Source: Bacteroidaceae bacterium (GTDB taxonomy: Bacteria; Bacteroidota; Bacteroidia; Bacteroidales; Barnesiellaceae_A). Taken from it: 64,000 nt of DNA. A model generated the notes under the pieces. That model saw nothing but the letters and a program-made list of their open reading frames with translations. It was not told where the DNA came from and searched no databases. The stretch is from the NCBI GenBank assembly GCA_017481745.1, contig JAFUOV010000004.1, positions 1 to 64,000 on the forward strand, written 5' to 3'. Positions 7,593 to 16,100 of this stretch are shown here, piece by piece; the stretch's first letter is position 1, and each line of letters begins with the position of its first letter. A program made the translations under genes and the position numbers.

Positions 7593-8090
7593 TTATTTAT
7601 CGCCCTTCGATGCAGTAACTTTTACGCCCACGTTGGCAACACCCTTGAGGTTATACTCGCGCATGGCCTGCGTTATCTTGATGACATGCACCCCGCTATC
7701 GAGCGGTAAAGCACGATTTATGGGATGTTCTATCTGTCTGAACGCGCCCCAGCCACCGCCACTCCACCTGCCATAGCGGTCGGCAAGAACAATATTTACG
7801 GTATCGGTAGTGAGCACACTATCGGGCGAGAGATGGTCTACAAACAGCCACAAGTTGCGATATTTATACCCGCTATTATGGCGCACAAACATATCTACAT
7901 CGTAGCAGCCCTGCGCCGGAACATCTATTGTAAAAGTCTTGCTATCTTGTATTTCCCATCCGCCGGCAGGTATATCGACATAATCGTTATACAACTCGCG
8001 GCGCGTACAAGCTGTGCATAATACGATGCTGAGAAGCAGCACGACACTACTTCTCAGGCATTTGTATGTATTAGTTCTGACTTCCTTCAT
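7593..8090 (-). CDS. gldH: GldH-type gliding motility lipoprotein
   Basis: 165 residues from the start MKEVRTN at 8090. A longer open frame runs to 8384 inside ricT and is rejected because this start precedes the signal peptide. A hydrophobic signal (residues 13-25) ends in CTAC, a plausible lipobox with the lipidated cysteine at 28. The mature part has the GldH pattern YNDYVDIPAGGW, a WLFVDHLSPDSV strand and GRWSGGGWGAFRQ. GldH is an outer-envelope lipoprotein needed for gliding and linked to type IX secretion in Flavobacterium; orthologues are common in non-gliding Bacteroidota, where the role is less clear. The start overlaps the end of ricT by 20 bp. Confidence 0.85.
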   Translation of the reverse strand: MKEVRTNTYKCLRSSVVLLLSIVLCTACTRRELYNDYVDIPAGGWEIQDSKTFTIDVPAQGCYDVDMFVRHNSGYKYRNLWLFVDHLSPDSVLTTDTVNIVLADRYGRWSGGGWGAFRQIEHPINRALPLDSGVHVIKITQAMREYNLKGVANVGVKVTASKGDK

Positions 8091-9303
8091 TGTTCGATTT
8101 GTTTTCGTTGGAAGGTGTAAACCTTCTCTTGCGACGTTGTTGGTTGTGGTTACCGTTGTTACCGGCATTGTGATTGTTGTTGTGCCTGTCGTTACGGTTG
8201 TTATTGTTGTTACCACCGCCTTTTTTCTTCTTTTTCTTATTATCAAATCGAGTAAGGCTGTCCTGACCCACCACATCTTGATACTCCTTGCGCACCGGCT
8301 CACGCTCCTGACCGTCGCGCTCCAGTCGCTCGGGCTTGATGCCTCGACGGTTGAGTGCAATGATTTCAAAGGCACGTCCGGCATCTATCGTAACCAAGTT
8401 GGCAGGAATACTCTTGTCGGTCGAATAGGTAATCTGACGGCTGAAGATATCGGCCTTGAAGAAGAAATAGGTATTGTCTTTTGTTTCCAACTCTATCTCG
8501 CGCGAGGGTATCTTCTTACGGGCTTCAACATAGGCATCCACCTCAAAGTTGAGGCAGCACTTGAGTTTGGCGCATTGTCCGGCAAGTTTCTGCGGATTGA
8601 GCGAAATATCTTGATATCGGGCAGCGCTGGTAGCAACCGACACAAAGTTGGTCATCCAGCCGGAACAGCACAATTCACGACCACAAGGACCTATACCGCC
8701 AATGCGACCTGCCTCTTGACGCACACCTATCTGCTTCATTTCGATGCGCACCTTGAAGGCATCGGCAAGCACCTTGATGAGCTGACGGAAGTCGACACGA
8801 TCGTCGGCAATATAATAGAAAATAGCTTTGTTTCCATCGCCTTGATACTCCACATCGCCAATTTTCATATTCAAGCCCAGGTCTTCGGCAATCTTACGTG
8901 CGCGTATCATAGTGCTATGCTCACGCGCCTTTGCCTCCTCATATTTTTCTATATCGTTGGGCTTGGCTTTTCGATACACGCGCTTCAGTTCCACATCGTG
9001 CTTCGATGCGTGTTTACGCATCTGCAACGGAACGAGATGTCCCATGAGTGTTACCTCACCAATGTCATGACCGGGCGATGCCTCTACGGCAACAATATCG
9101 CCCACCTCAAGTTTGAGATGAGCAGTATTGCGGTAGTAGCCCTTGCGCGTATTCTTGAAACGTACCTCGACGAGGTCGTTTTCCTGCTGCGTTTCGGGCA
9201 GGTCTTTCAGCCAATCATATACATCGAGCTTGGTCTCTTTACGACGAAAATCCCGTGCATCAAATTCGCTTTTCTCTATATTTTCGTTAATGGAATTGTC
9301 CAT
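8071..9303 (-). CDS. ricT: PSP1/RicT family iron-sulfur regulatory protein
   Basis: 410 residues. The PSP1 core (about 40-290) contains the cysteine clusters GIGPCGRELCCSGW and QCAKLKCCLNFE, which match the cysteines that bind iron-sulfur clusters in RicT (YaaT). In Bacillus RicT acts with RicA and RicF on RNase Y and mRNA processing. Here the gene lies 39 bp downstream of rny on the same strand, which suits a shared role. The last 80 or so residues are a low-complexity tail of Lys, Asn, His, Gly and Arg (about 330-400), probably disordered and RNA-binding. The 3' end overlaps the gldH start. Confidence 0.9.
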   Translation of the reverse strand: MDNSINENIEKSEFDARDFRRKETKLDVYDWLKDLPETQQENDLVEVRFKNTRKGYYRNTAHLKLEVGDIVAVEASPGHDIGEVTLMGHLVPLQMRKHASKHDVELKRVYRKAKPNDIEKYEEAKAREHSTMIRARKIAEDLGLNMKIGDVEYQGDGNKAIFYYIADDRVDFRQLIKVLADAFKVRIEMKQIGVRQEAGRIGGIGPCGRELCCSGWMTNFVSVATSAARYQDISLNPQKLAGQCAKLKCCLNFEVDAYVEARKKIPSREIELETKDNTYFFFKADIFSRQITYSTDKSIPANLVTIDAGRAFEIIALNRRGIKPERLERDGQEREPVRKEYQDVVGQDSLTRFDNKKKKKKGGGNNNNNRNDRHNNNHNAGNNGNHNQQRRKRRFTPSNENKSNNEGSQN

Positions 9304-9342
9304 AATATTCTGTTACAGATTATATCGAGCCAATGCGCCTGC

Positions 9343-10884
9343 TTACTTGGCAAAGCTCACAGCACGAGTTTCGCGGATAACAGTAATTTTCACCTGTCCG
9401 GGATATATCATTTCGTCTTGGATGCGCTTAGCAATCTCGCCCGACAAACGCTCTGTCTCAAGGTCGTCAATCTTGTCGGCGCCAACAATTACGCGCAACT
9501 CACGACCTGCCTGTATAGCATATGTCTTGGTAACACCGGGATATGAGAGAGCCAACTGCTCAAGGTCGTTGAGGCGTTTGATATAAGCCTCGACAATCTC
9601 ACGACGAGCACCGGGACGGGCACCCGAGATAGCATCGCACACTTGTACGATGGGAGCCAAGAGGCTGTTCATCTCTGTTTCGTCGTGGTGAGCACCTATG
9701 GCGTTGCAAATATCGGGTTTCTCTTTGTATTTCTCAGCCATCTTCATACCGAGCAATGCGTGTGGCAACTCGGGCTCTTCGTCGGGCACTTTGCCTATAT
9801 CGTGCAACAGACCGGCGCGACGAGCCTTCTTGGGATTTAAGCCCAGCTCCGAAGCCATTACAGCACAGAGGTTAGCAGTCTCGCGCGAGTGTTGCAAGAG
9901 GTTCTGACCATACGACGAGCGATATTTCATCTTACCCACCAAACGTATCAACTCGGGGTGCAAGCCATGAATACCGAGGTCGATAGCCGTACGTTTACCG
10001 GTTTCGATAATCTCCTCTTCAATCTGTTTTCTCACCTTGGCAACAACCTCCTCAATACGGGCAGGGTGTATACGACCGTCGGTAACAAGTTGGTGCAGAG
10101 CCAAGCGAGCAATCTCACGACGCACAGGGTCGAAAGCCGACAATACGATAGCCTCGGGTGTATCGTCTACGATAATCTCGACACCGGTTGCAGCCTCCAA
10201 AGCACGTATGTTGCGACCTTCACGACCGATGATACGACCTTTCATTTCGTCCGACTCAATGTGGAACACTGTTACCGAGTTTTCTATGGCAGTCTCGGTA
10301 GCTACGCGTTGTATGCTTTGTATAATGATGCGTTTAGCCTCTTTGTTGGCAGTGAGTTTTGCATCGTCCATAATGTCATTGATATACGATGCAGCCGAAG
10401 TCTTTGCCTCGTCGACAAGCGATTGAACGAGGCGCTCTTTTGCCTCCTCTGCCGAAAGACCCGATATGCGCTCGAGGCTCTCAATCTCGGCGCGGTGCAA
10501 CTTGTCGAGCTCTTGCTCTTTGCGCTCTACCACTTCGAGTTGTTTTTCGTAATTGGCTTTTGCGGCATCAGCCTCATTCTTACGACGTTGCAAGTCGCCT
10601 TGTTGTTGGTTGAGTTGCAACTCGCGTTGTTTTATCTTTGCCTCTGCCGATTGCAATTTGGAGTTGCGAGCGTTCACTTGTTTCTCCAGCTCCGCCTTGC
10701 GTTGCAAGAACTCTTCTTTGACTTCCAGCAGCTTGTTTTTGGTGAGTACCTCAGCTTCCTTTTGAGCCTCATCAATAATAGCTTTGGCTCGGCTTGCCAA
10801 GAGCGTTTTGTTGATTATGTATGTAGCCACCGCGCCGACAACCAACGCTGCAACTACCAAACCGATTGTTAGTATTATGTCCAT
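9343..10884 (-). CDS. rny: Ribonuclease Y
   Basis: 513 residues, the typical length. It has an N-terminal membrane helix (residues 4-27), a long coiled coil (about 30-195), a KH domain with [15 protein letters not shown] (about 215-229), and an HD phosphohydrolase domain with [11 protein letters not shown] and AIGAHHDE. It is the membrane-anchored endoribonuclease that starts mRNA decay. It is separated from zapA by a terminator-like hairpin and followed closely by ricT, so an rny-ricT-gldH-glycosylase transcript is likely. Confidence 0.97.
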   Translation of the reverse strand: MDIILTIGLVVAALVVGAVATYIINKTLLASRAKAIIDEAQKEAEVLTKNKLLEVKEEFLQRKAELEKQVNARNSKLQSAEAKIKQRELQLNQQQGDLQRRKNEADAAKANYEKQLEVVERKEQELDKLHRAEIESLERISGLSAEEAKERLVQSLVDEAKTSAASYINDIMDDAKLTANKEAKRIIIQSIQRVATETAIENSVTVFHIESDEMKGRIIGREGRNIRALEAATGVEIIVDDTPEAIVLSAFDPVRREIARLALHQLVTDGRIHPARIEEVVAKVRKQIEEEIIETGKRTAIDLGIHGLHPELIRLVGKMKYRSSYGQNLLQHSRETANLCAVMASELGLNPKKARRAGLLHDIGKVPDEEPELPHALLGMKMAEKYKEKPDICNAIGAHHDETEMNSLLAPIVQVCDAISGARPGARREIVEAYIKRLNDLEQLALSYPGVTKTYAIQAGRELRVIVGADKIDDLETERLSGEIAKRIQDEMIYPGQVKITVIRETRAVSFAK

Positions 10885-10908
10885 TTTTTCTTAAGTAATT
10901 AGTTATAT

Positions 10909-10952
10909 AAAAAACACCATAGACATAGCCATTGCGGGCAATGTCGATGGTG
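10909..10952 (-). terminator. Terminator or attenuator between zapA and rny
   Basis: On the minus strand CACCAT-GACAT pairs with ATGTC-ATGGTG around one mismatch, and the inner bases extend the stem (TGCC/GGC). It is followed by TTTTTTATA. A second small hairpin, GACCC-TCG-GGGTC at 10983-10995, lies between zapA and it. I see no clear TAnnTTTG promoter between the hairpin and rny, so partial read-through (attenuation) is possible. Confidence 0.75.
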
Positions 10953-11002
10953 CGGTTAAATTGTTCAATAAGTTATATATAAGACCCCGAGGGTCGTCTA
11001 TG

Positions 11003-11308
11003 TTACTTTTTCTCGTCGAGATAAGCTACAATCTCTTTTTCCAATCGTGCAAGAGCGGCCTCAAGCTCGTTCTTGGAGTCGGAAGTTTCTATGTATAGGC
11101 GAGCCATAAGGAACGCCACCATGCCATAGTATGCCGTAGAGTCAAGCCCCGAAATGCGGCTTTTATACTCGTTGTAGTATGAGTTTATCATCTTGGCTGC
11201 ATCACGAAATATCCTCTCCTCATTGCTGTTACGCTTAACAGTGAGGCTGAAGGGTTGCTCAATATCATTGAGTTTTACCTTGATTTTAAAGTGCTCGGCA
11301 GCATCCAT
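11003..11308 (-). CDS. zapA: Cell division protein ZapA
   Basis: 101 residues. The N-terminal globular half (KIKVKLNDIEQPFSLTVKRN) and the ERIFRDAAKMINSYYNEYKS helix match ZapA, and the C-terminal half is a coiled coil. ZapA binds FtsZ and bundles protofilaments at the division ring. It starts 5 bp after the coiled-coil protein upstream, so the two are co-transcribed. Confidence 0.9.
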   Translation of the reverse strand: MDAAEHFKIKVKLNDIEQPFSLTVKRNSNEERIFRDAAKMINSYYNEYKSRISGLDSTAYYGMVAFLMARLYIETSDSKNELEAALARLEKEIVAYLDEKK

Positions 11309-11313
11309 GATAA

Positions 11314-11628
11314 TTATTCGTTAAGTAAAGAGATACACTTATCTATTTCCCGCACCAATTTGGCAAATCTTTCTCGGCTCTCTTGCATTTGAGGTGTATC
11401 CACCTCGGCTTTTTGCGAGATTTGAAGATTTTTATAGCGTACTTCGCTCTGTGCTAATTCTTCGGTAAGCTCTTCTATTCTCTCATTGCGCATGGCAACA
11501 TCGGCTTGCAAACGTTCTATTTCTTCTTGCAAAGCGCCACATTTCTCTTGTAATTGAGAATTTTGCATCATCAATTGCTCAAAATGCGCCTTGAGAGCTG
11601 CGAATATTTCCTTTGAATTGTCCGCCAT
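11314..11628 (-). CDS. Small coiled-coil protein upstream of zapA
   Basis: 104 residues, almost entirely predicted coiled coil (heptads from about 15 to 80, for example LQEKCGALQEEIERLQADV). No enzyme motif is visible. Its position directly before zapA and its form recall ZapB-like division factors, but sequence identity to ZapB is not claimed. A good promoter lies upstream at 11648-11680. Confidence 0.75.
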   Translation of the reverse strand: MADNSKEIFAALKAHFEQLMMQNSQLQEKCGALQEEIERLQADVAMRNERIEELTEELAQSEVRYKNLQISQKAEVDTPQMQESRERFAKLVREIDKCISLLNE

Positions 11629-11647
11629 ATTATGCCAAATTTTGCTA

Positions 11648-11680
11648 CAAAGATAATAATATTACTTGAATAATGACAAA
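11648..11680 (-). promoter_or_regulatory. Promoter of the coiled-coil protein/zapA operon
   Basis: On the minus strand -33 TTTG (11677-11680), 21-nt spacer, -7 TATCTTTG (11648-11655). The -33 box abuts the pulA terminator hairpin. Confidence 0.75.
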
Positions 11681-11711
11681 GCCCGAGAAAAATCTTCATT
11701 TTCCTCGGGCT
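11680..11711 (-). terminator. Terminator of pulA
   Basis: AGCCCGAG pairs with CTCGGGCT and the stem continues after one mismatch with five A-T pairs around a CTTC loop. It lies 57 bp after the pulA stop. Confidence 0.75.
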
Positions 11712-11767
11712 AATTATGATTTTTTAATGTAATTTTTTCAATCTACCGCACTTGGCAGATAGTGTCC

Positions 11768-13774
11768 TTATCGAGCCAAGATAAGTGCAGCGCTGGCAGC
11801 AATAGTTGCTTTATTGCCCTCGATAGTCTTCTCACCGGCAAGGTCGATGGCGGCATCGTTGGCGATTACCATCCATTTGCCTTCGGGTATTTCTATCTCA
11901 ACAGCCTCACTGCTACCGTTGAATGCTACCAAAATTTGGTTCCACTCGTCGCCACCGGCATTGTCGTTGAGGGTGTAAGCCACAACATGCTCGGGAGTAC
12001 CCTCGACAAATTGCAAGTGCTTGTTTACCAACTCGGCAGTAGCCAAGCGGAAAGCGGGGTGCGACTTGCGCAATTGAATGAGGTTGCGATAGTAGTCAAA
12101 TTGCTCGCGGTTGGCTTTCTTCAAGCTCCAGTCTATGGCATTCACCTCGTCGGGCGAGCAATAGGTGTTGTGCACACCATTCTTGTCGCGGAAGATCTCC
12201 TCACCTGTAAACATAAAGGGGACACCTTGCGATGTAAATACGATGGTTTGAGCCAAGCGGGCATAGCGTTGCAAGGTCTTTTCGTCGGCATCGGGCATCG
12301 AAGTACGAAGTTTGTCGGTCAAGCACATATCGTCGTGGCACGATACGTAGTTGATTACTTGTGTAGGATGGTTGGTATAAGGAGCTTTCGAGTAGTTGAC
12401 GAGTTCATAGTTGATTTGGGGGTGTTGTATAGCACCTACGATACCAAATTTCACACTCTCTTCACAGCCTTTCTCGCCGGTAGCAAAACCACGACCTGTA
12501 GCTTGGCTGAAGTGTCCCTTCACACCGTCGCGCAAGTCGTCGCTGAATACAGCTACACCGGGCATTTTGTTGGCATTGGCTTTCATAGCACACAACTCGT
12601 TGGGGATAACAGGAGCTCCTGCTGCCCAACCCTCACCGTAAACAAAGATTGTGGGGTCTATTTTGTCCAATTCGGCACGAACAGCTTTCATTGTTTCGAT
12701 ATCGTGAATACCCATCAAGTCGAAACGGAAGCCGTCGAAGTGATATTCTGTAGCCCAATATTTTACCGAATTAACGATGTAGTCGCGCATCATCTCACGA
12801 TCGCTGGCAGTTTCGTTGCCACAACCCGAAGCATCGGCATAACCGCCATCGGCATTATGACGATAATAGTAACCGGGAGTAGTGAGGCTGAAATTTGAGC
12901 CATCGCCGATGTAGGTGTGGTTGTAAACTACGTCGAGGATAACACGAATACCGTTTTTGTGCAAGGCTTGTACCATTTGTTTCATCTCGCGAATACGAGT
13001 GGCAGGATCAAATGCATTGGTCGAGTACGAGCCCTCAGGGGTATTGTAGTTGACAGGGTCATAACCCCAATTGTATTGTGCGCTATCGGGGCGGCTTTCA
13101 TCTACCGAGCCGTAGTCGTACGAAGGAAGAATGTGCACGTGAGTGATGCCCAACTCTTTGAGGTGGTCGATACCGGTCTTTTCACCCTCGGGCGATTGAG
13201 TACCCTCTTGTGTGAGAGCAAGGAATTTACCACCATATTGATTGCCGGCAGAAGCATGAACAGAGAAGTCGCGGTGGTGCATCTCATAAATGATAATGTC
13301 GGTAAATTGGTTCAAGGCAGGGCGCACATCGTTTTCCCAACCCTCGGGGTTGGTAGCAGCCATGTCGATGACGGCAGCACGACGACCATTCACACCTACG
13401 GCACGAGCATATGCACCGGGAGTCTCATTGAGCCATGCACCATTGTGGTGAATACTGAATGTATAAAACTTGCCATACAAAGCCTCGTCGAAGGCAACAC
13501 GCCAAGGCTCTTGTTGGTTCTTACGAGTCATATAGCGAGTTTCGATAGGCTCACCACCCAGACCCTCATTATAGATGCGTACTACAGCACTATCGGCGGT
13601 AGGCGACCACAATGTAAATTTAGTACCATTCTCGCCCACGGTCATCTCAAGGTCATCGCCTTTGTAGGCAGGATAATTGTCATAATCGCCATCGGCGACG
13701 GGGGTTGTTTGGCAACTTGTCATCATAGTAATTGCAGCCACTGCAAGCAGGGCTATACTTTTGAAGTGTTTCAT
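11768..13774 (-). CDS. pulA: Type I pullulanase lipoprotein (GH13)
   Basis: 668 residues. The signal peptide ends in MMTSC (Cys20), so the enzyme is a lipoprotein. A CBM48-like N-terminal domain (about 40-135) precedes the GH13 barrel. The type I pullulanase signature YNWGYDP is present, as are the GH13 catalytic boxes: FDGFRFDLMGIHD (nucleophile Asp), VYGEGW (acid/base Glu) and NYVSCHDD (third Asp). It hydrolyses alpha-1,6 links in pullulan and branched starch, complementing the secreted alpha-amylase at 41295. It is monocistronic with its own terminator. A -7 box (TACCTTTG) lies 43 bp upstream. Start at 13774 is fixed by the signal peptide. Confidence 0.95.
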   Translation of the reverse strand: MKHFKSIALLAVAAITMMTSCQTTPVADGDYDNYPAYKGDDLEMTVGENGTKFTLWSPTADSAVVRIYNEGLGGEPIETRYMTRKNQQEPWRVAFDEALYGKFYTFSIHHNGAWLNETPGAYARAVGVNGRRAAVIDMAATNPEGWENDVRPALNQFTDIIIYEMHHRDFSVHASAGNQYGGKFLALTQEGTQSPEGEKTGIDHLKELGITHVHILPSYDYGSVDESRPDSAQYNWGYDPVNYNTPEGSYSTNAFDPATRIREMKQMVQALHKNGIRVILDVVYNHTYIGDGSNFSLTTPGYYYRHNADGGYADASGCGNETASDREMMRDYIVNSVKYWATEYHFDGFRFDLMGIHDIETMKAVRAELDKIDPTIFVYGEGWAAGAPVIPNELCAMKANANKMPGVAVFSDDLRDGVKGHFSQATGRGFATGEKGCEESVKFGIVGAIQHPQINYELVNYSKAPYTNHPTQVINYVSCHDDMCLTDKLRTSMPDADEKTLQRYARLAQTIVFTSQGVPFMFTGEEIFRDKNGVHNTYCSPDEVNAIDWSLKKANREQFDYYRNLIQLRKSHPAFRLATAELVNKHLQFVEGTPEHVVAYTLNDNAGGDEWNQILVAFNGSSEAVEIEIPEGKWMVIANDAAIDLAGEKTIEGNKATIAASAALILAR

Positions 13775-13816
13775 TGTTGTTTATAGGGTTATGTTTGTTA
13801 AAAGTCCAATCTCTTG

Positions 13817-13824
13817 CAAAGGTA
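13817..13824 (-). promoter_or_regulatory. -7 element of pulA
   Basis: TACCTTTG on the minus strand, 43 bp before the pulA start. No good -33 TTTG is present at the normal distance (the region reads TTTTTC), which may mean activator dependence. Confidence 0.55.
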
Positions 13825-13847
13825 AAGAATAATCTTGAAAAACTGAA

Positions 13848-14321
13848 ATGATTGTAGAAATGATAGGTATCGACAAGTTGGTACCCACAGGCACAGCTAT
13901 ACAAAAGGCTCGCAATACCGAGCTTACCTATGGAGGGCTTTATGACAACCTCTCTCGTGATAATTGGCATGTTAACAGCGGTACAGGTCGATACATTGCG
14001 GCTTGTACTTGGTATGAAGCGTTGTTTGCGCCATACTTTGGTGTGTCGGTCATCAACTCCACACTTGATATTCTAGAAACAGAAAAGCCCAACGACAAGG
14101 TATTTGCCGATAGTTTTGTTGCGGTGAATGACAATAATAGAGTGTTGTGTATCAAATGCGCCATATACGCCATTCAAGAGCCATACAGCGATAGTGTAGA
14201 TTGCTTTATAGCAGATAGGTATTGTATCTGCCGACGTGATAGCACCAACAACACAACAACTACGGCAGAGTTTTGCGCTTATTTCTTCAGTTTCCCATCC
14301 AATATCTTCAAGCAACGTTGA
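13848..14321 (+). pseudogene. 5'-truncated DUF4886 remnant
   Basis: The first 70 residues of this frame (GTAIQKARNTELTYGGLYDN and RDNWHVNSGTGRYIAACTWYEALF) look like the C-terminal half of DUF4886 proteins, an SGNH-hydrolase-like family. The N-terminal half with the GNS/SGNH start is missing: a TGA stands four codons before the ATG, and the pulA promoter occupies the adjoining DNA. The last 60 residues drift from the family. The simplest reading is a gene broken by deletion when the pulA region was joined. It overlaps the 3' end of the XRE gene by 43 bp, convergently. Confidence 0.65.
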
Positions 14322-14698
14322 TACTCCTCGGTAGCCCTTTGCATCAGTGCTGCTGTTCGAGCCAAAGTTGTTTTGAGTTCTAAAATCTCGTCGCTCGATA
14401 ATTCACATTTTTTATACTTTACACACTCCTCTTCCAGTATAGACACCTCTTCGGCAAGACTATTTAAATAGTCTGCGCCATTCTCTTTCTCAACAGCGAA
14501 AAAGTCGGTCATGGGCATACCATATTCATTGCAAATACGCAACAGAATATCGACATTCATATTTCCGCCACGCACAGCTTTACCTACGGTATTTTTATCT
14601 ATGCCCAACCTTGCAGCAGCATCTTTATACGATATACCTCTGCGTTGAAACAGCGCTTTTAACTTTTTGCCGGTATAAACCCATTTGTCAGTAGCCAT
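14279..14698 (-). CDS. XRE-family HTH protein with coiled-coil tail
   Basis: 139 residues from the ATG at 14698 (a TTG two codons upstream is less likely). The N-terminal 60 residues are a Cro/C1-type helix-turn-helix (ISYKDAAARLGIDKNTVGKA). Residues 75-130 form a helical, probably coiled-coil region (LNSLAEEVSILEEECVKYKK). Such proteins are usually repressors. Nothing nearby shows its target. The neighbouring truncated gene and this regulator make the interval look like an accessory island remnant. Confidence 0.75.
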   Translation of the reverse strand: MATDKWVYTGKKLKALFQRRGISYKDAAARLGIDKNTVGKAVRGGNMNVDILLRICNEYGMPMTDFFAVEKENGADYLNSLAEEVSILEEECVKYKKCELSSDEILELKTTLARTAALMQRATEEYQRCLKILDGKLKK

Positions 14699-14865
14699 AA
14701 CCAAACCGAGAAATTTTTAATTGTATAACCTTGCGGGATGATACTAATACAATAGTACATCCAAACCAAATTAATAAAATTTCTTGATTTTTCAAAAACA
14801 GACATCGCTGCCCACTGATTATTGGGGCATATCGAATATCACAGATGATGCACAGGAAAAGAATA

Positions 14866-15669
14866 CTACCGCTGCTTGAAATAGTAGGTTATTGTACCTA
14901 CCTGCGTGTTGTGCTTGGAAGATTTGTCAAAGAGGGCTTTCCGGGCGGCAGCTAATGCAGCCTTGCGTAGACCTTCGTGCGTACTACTACCCGCTTTGAT
15001 GGTTGCCGCCGATACGCGACCCTCGCGGTCGACCGTAATCTCTACAACTATTGTTCCCTCTACGTTGCTATTGTATGTGGGCTTGGGAAGACTCAAACAT
15101 TTGCGCCCGGCAAGGCTGAAACCACCCCAGCCGCCAATACCTTGCGATGCCCCGGTGGGAGCATTGCCCGTAGGCGAACCTTGCACACCCTCGCCCGCGC
15201 CGTCTCCGCGGCTGGTCGATTGTGTACTGCCCGAGCCAAAAGCATTCTGCATAGCATTGTTTACACGCGATGTCTTGTCGCGTTGCTCGGCAAGCAGGCG
15301 TTCCTGTTCGCGGCGTTCAGCCTCTATGCGACGACGTTCTTCTTCTCGACGGCGCTTTTCTGCCTCTTGCTCCTTTTTTTCTTCGAGCGATATGCTCTCT
15401 TCCGTCTCTTGAGTGATAAGTTCTTCTACATCGGGCTCGGCAGGTATCTCTATACGCTCTGTCGGGGGCAGTGCCTCTTCGGGCATATATGGCTCGAACA
15501 TTCCACTCGCCTCGTCTATATTACCTATCTGCACAAACACGCCACTGCCCATATCTTGGGGTACCGGCTCACTCTTGAGCACTATACAAAACAGAATATA
15601 CAACACCACAACATGCACCAGCAGTGTGCCTGTTGCAGCTATAATCCTATTTCGTCGATTGTTGGTCAT
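14866..15669 (-). CDS. TonB-family energy transducer
   Basis: 267 residues. One N-terminal membrane helix (about 9-30) anchors it in the inner membrane. A long periplasmic spacer follows, rich in Glu/Arg (about 85-135) and then Gly/Ser. The C-terminal 85 residues have the TonB fold pattern (VEGTIVVEITVDREGRVSAA ... AALAAARKALF). It should carry proton-motive energy from ExbB/ExbD to outer membrane receptors. Last gene of the pdxJ-exbB-exbD-tonB operon, 6 bp after exbD. The charged alpha-helical spacer is more TolA-like than the usual Pro-rich TonB spacer, so a TolA-like role is an alternative. Confidence 0.85.
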   Translation of the reverse strand: MTNNRRNRIIAATGTLLVHVVVLYILFCIVLKSEPVPQDMGSGVFVQIGNIDEASGMFEPYMPEEALPPTERIEIPAEPDVEELITQETEESISLEEKKEQEAEKRRREEERRRIEAERREQERLLAEQRDKTSRVNNAMQNAFGSGSTQSTSRGDGAGEGVQGSPTGNAPTGASQGIGGWGGFSLAGRKCLSLPKPTYNSNVEGTIVVEITVDREGRVSAATIKAGSSTHEGLRKAALAAARKALFDKSSKHNTQVGTITYYFKQR

Positions 15670-15675
15670 ATACTG

Positions 15676-16089
15676 CTATTCTCTCTCGGGAGCTGTTGCC
15701 AGAACCATTTTCAGGTTGTGTTTGTTGGCAAGGTCAAGAATTTTCACCACTTCGCCATAAGGCACCGATTGGTCGGCATAGATAGCGACAAACATCTCGG
15801 GCTCACGCTCGCGGGTTTTCAAGAGAAAGTCGACAAGACTATCTATATCGGTCGGCTGCTCTCGCTCGTTGCCAAATGCCACGTAATAGTTGAGGTCGGC
15901 ATCAATGGTAACACGCGACAAAGGCTTGGCGGCAGCTTGCTGGCTGCTCTGCGGCAAGTTCACCTTGATGGCATTGGGAAATACGACTGTCGATGTTACC
16001 ATAAAAAATATGAGCAACAAGAATATCACGTCGGTCATCGACGCCATACTGAAGTTGGGATTTATACGATGTCTTCTTTTGATAGCCAT
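15676..16089 (-). CDS. exbD: ExbD/TolR family biopolymer transporter
   Basis: 137 residues. The N-terminal NFSMASMTDVIFLLLIFFMV segment holds the membrane helix with the conserved Asp used in proton transfer. The periplasmic domain follows (KVNLPQSS, then VTIDADLNYYV). It works with ExbB (upstream, 11 bp) and the TonB-like protein (downstream) as a proton-driven motor. Confidence 0.93.
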   Translation of the reverse strand: MAIKRRHRINPNFSMASMTDVIFLLLIFFMVTSTVVFPNAIKVNLPQSSQQAAAKPLSRVTIDADLNYYVAFGNEREQPTDIDSLVDFLLKTREREPEMFVAIYADQSVPYGEVVKILDLANKHNLKMVLATAPERE

Positions 16090-16100
16090 AGCACTCAGAT

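Noticed and set aside
8100..8240. Repeat-like AT/GT-rich stretch taken first for a tandem repeat
   Set aside because: It encodes the Lys/Asn/His tail of RicT in frame; the low complexity is at the protein level.
8014..9546. 510-codon plus-strand frame
   Set aside because: It is antisense to ricT and rny; the apparent length reflects codon bias of the real genes on the other strand.
11762..13786. Two long plus-strand frames antisense to pulA
   Set aside because: pulA carries all the catalytic motifs; the opposite frames have none.
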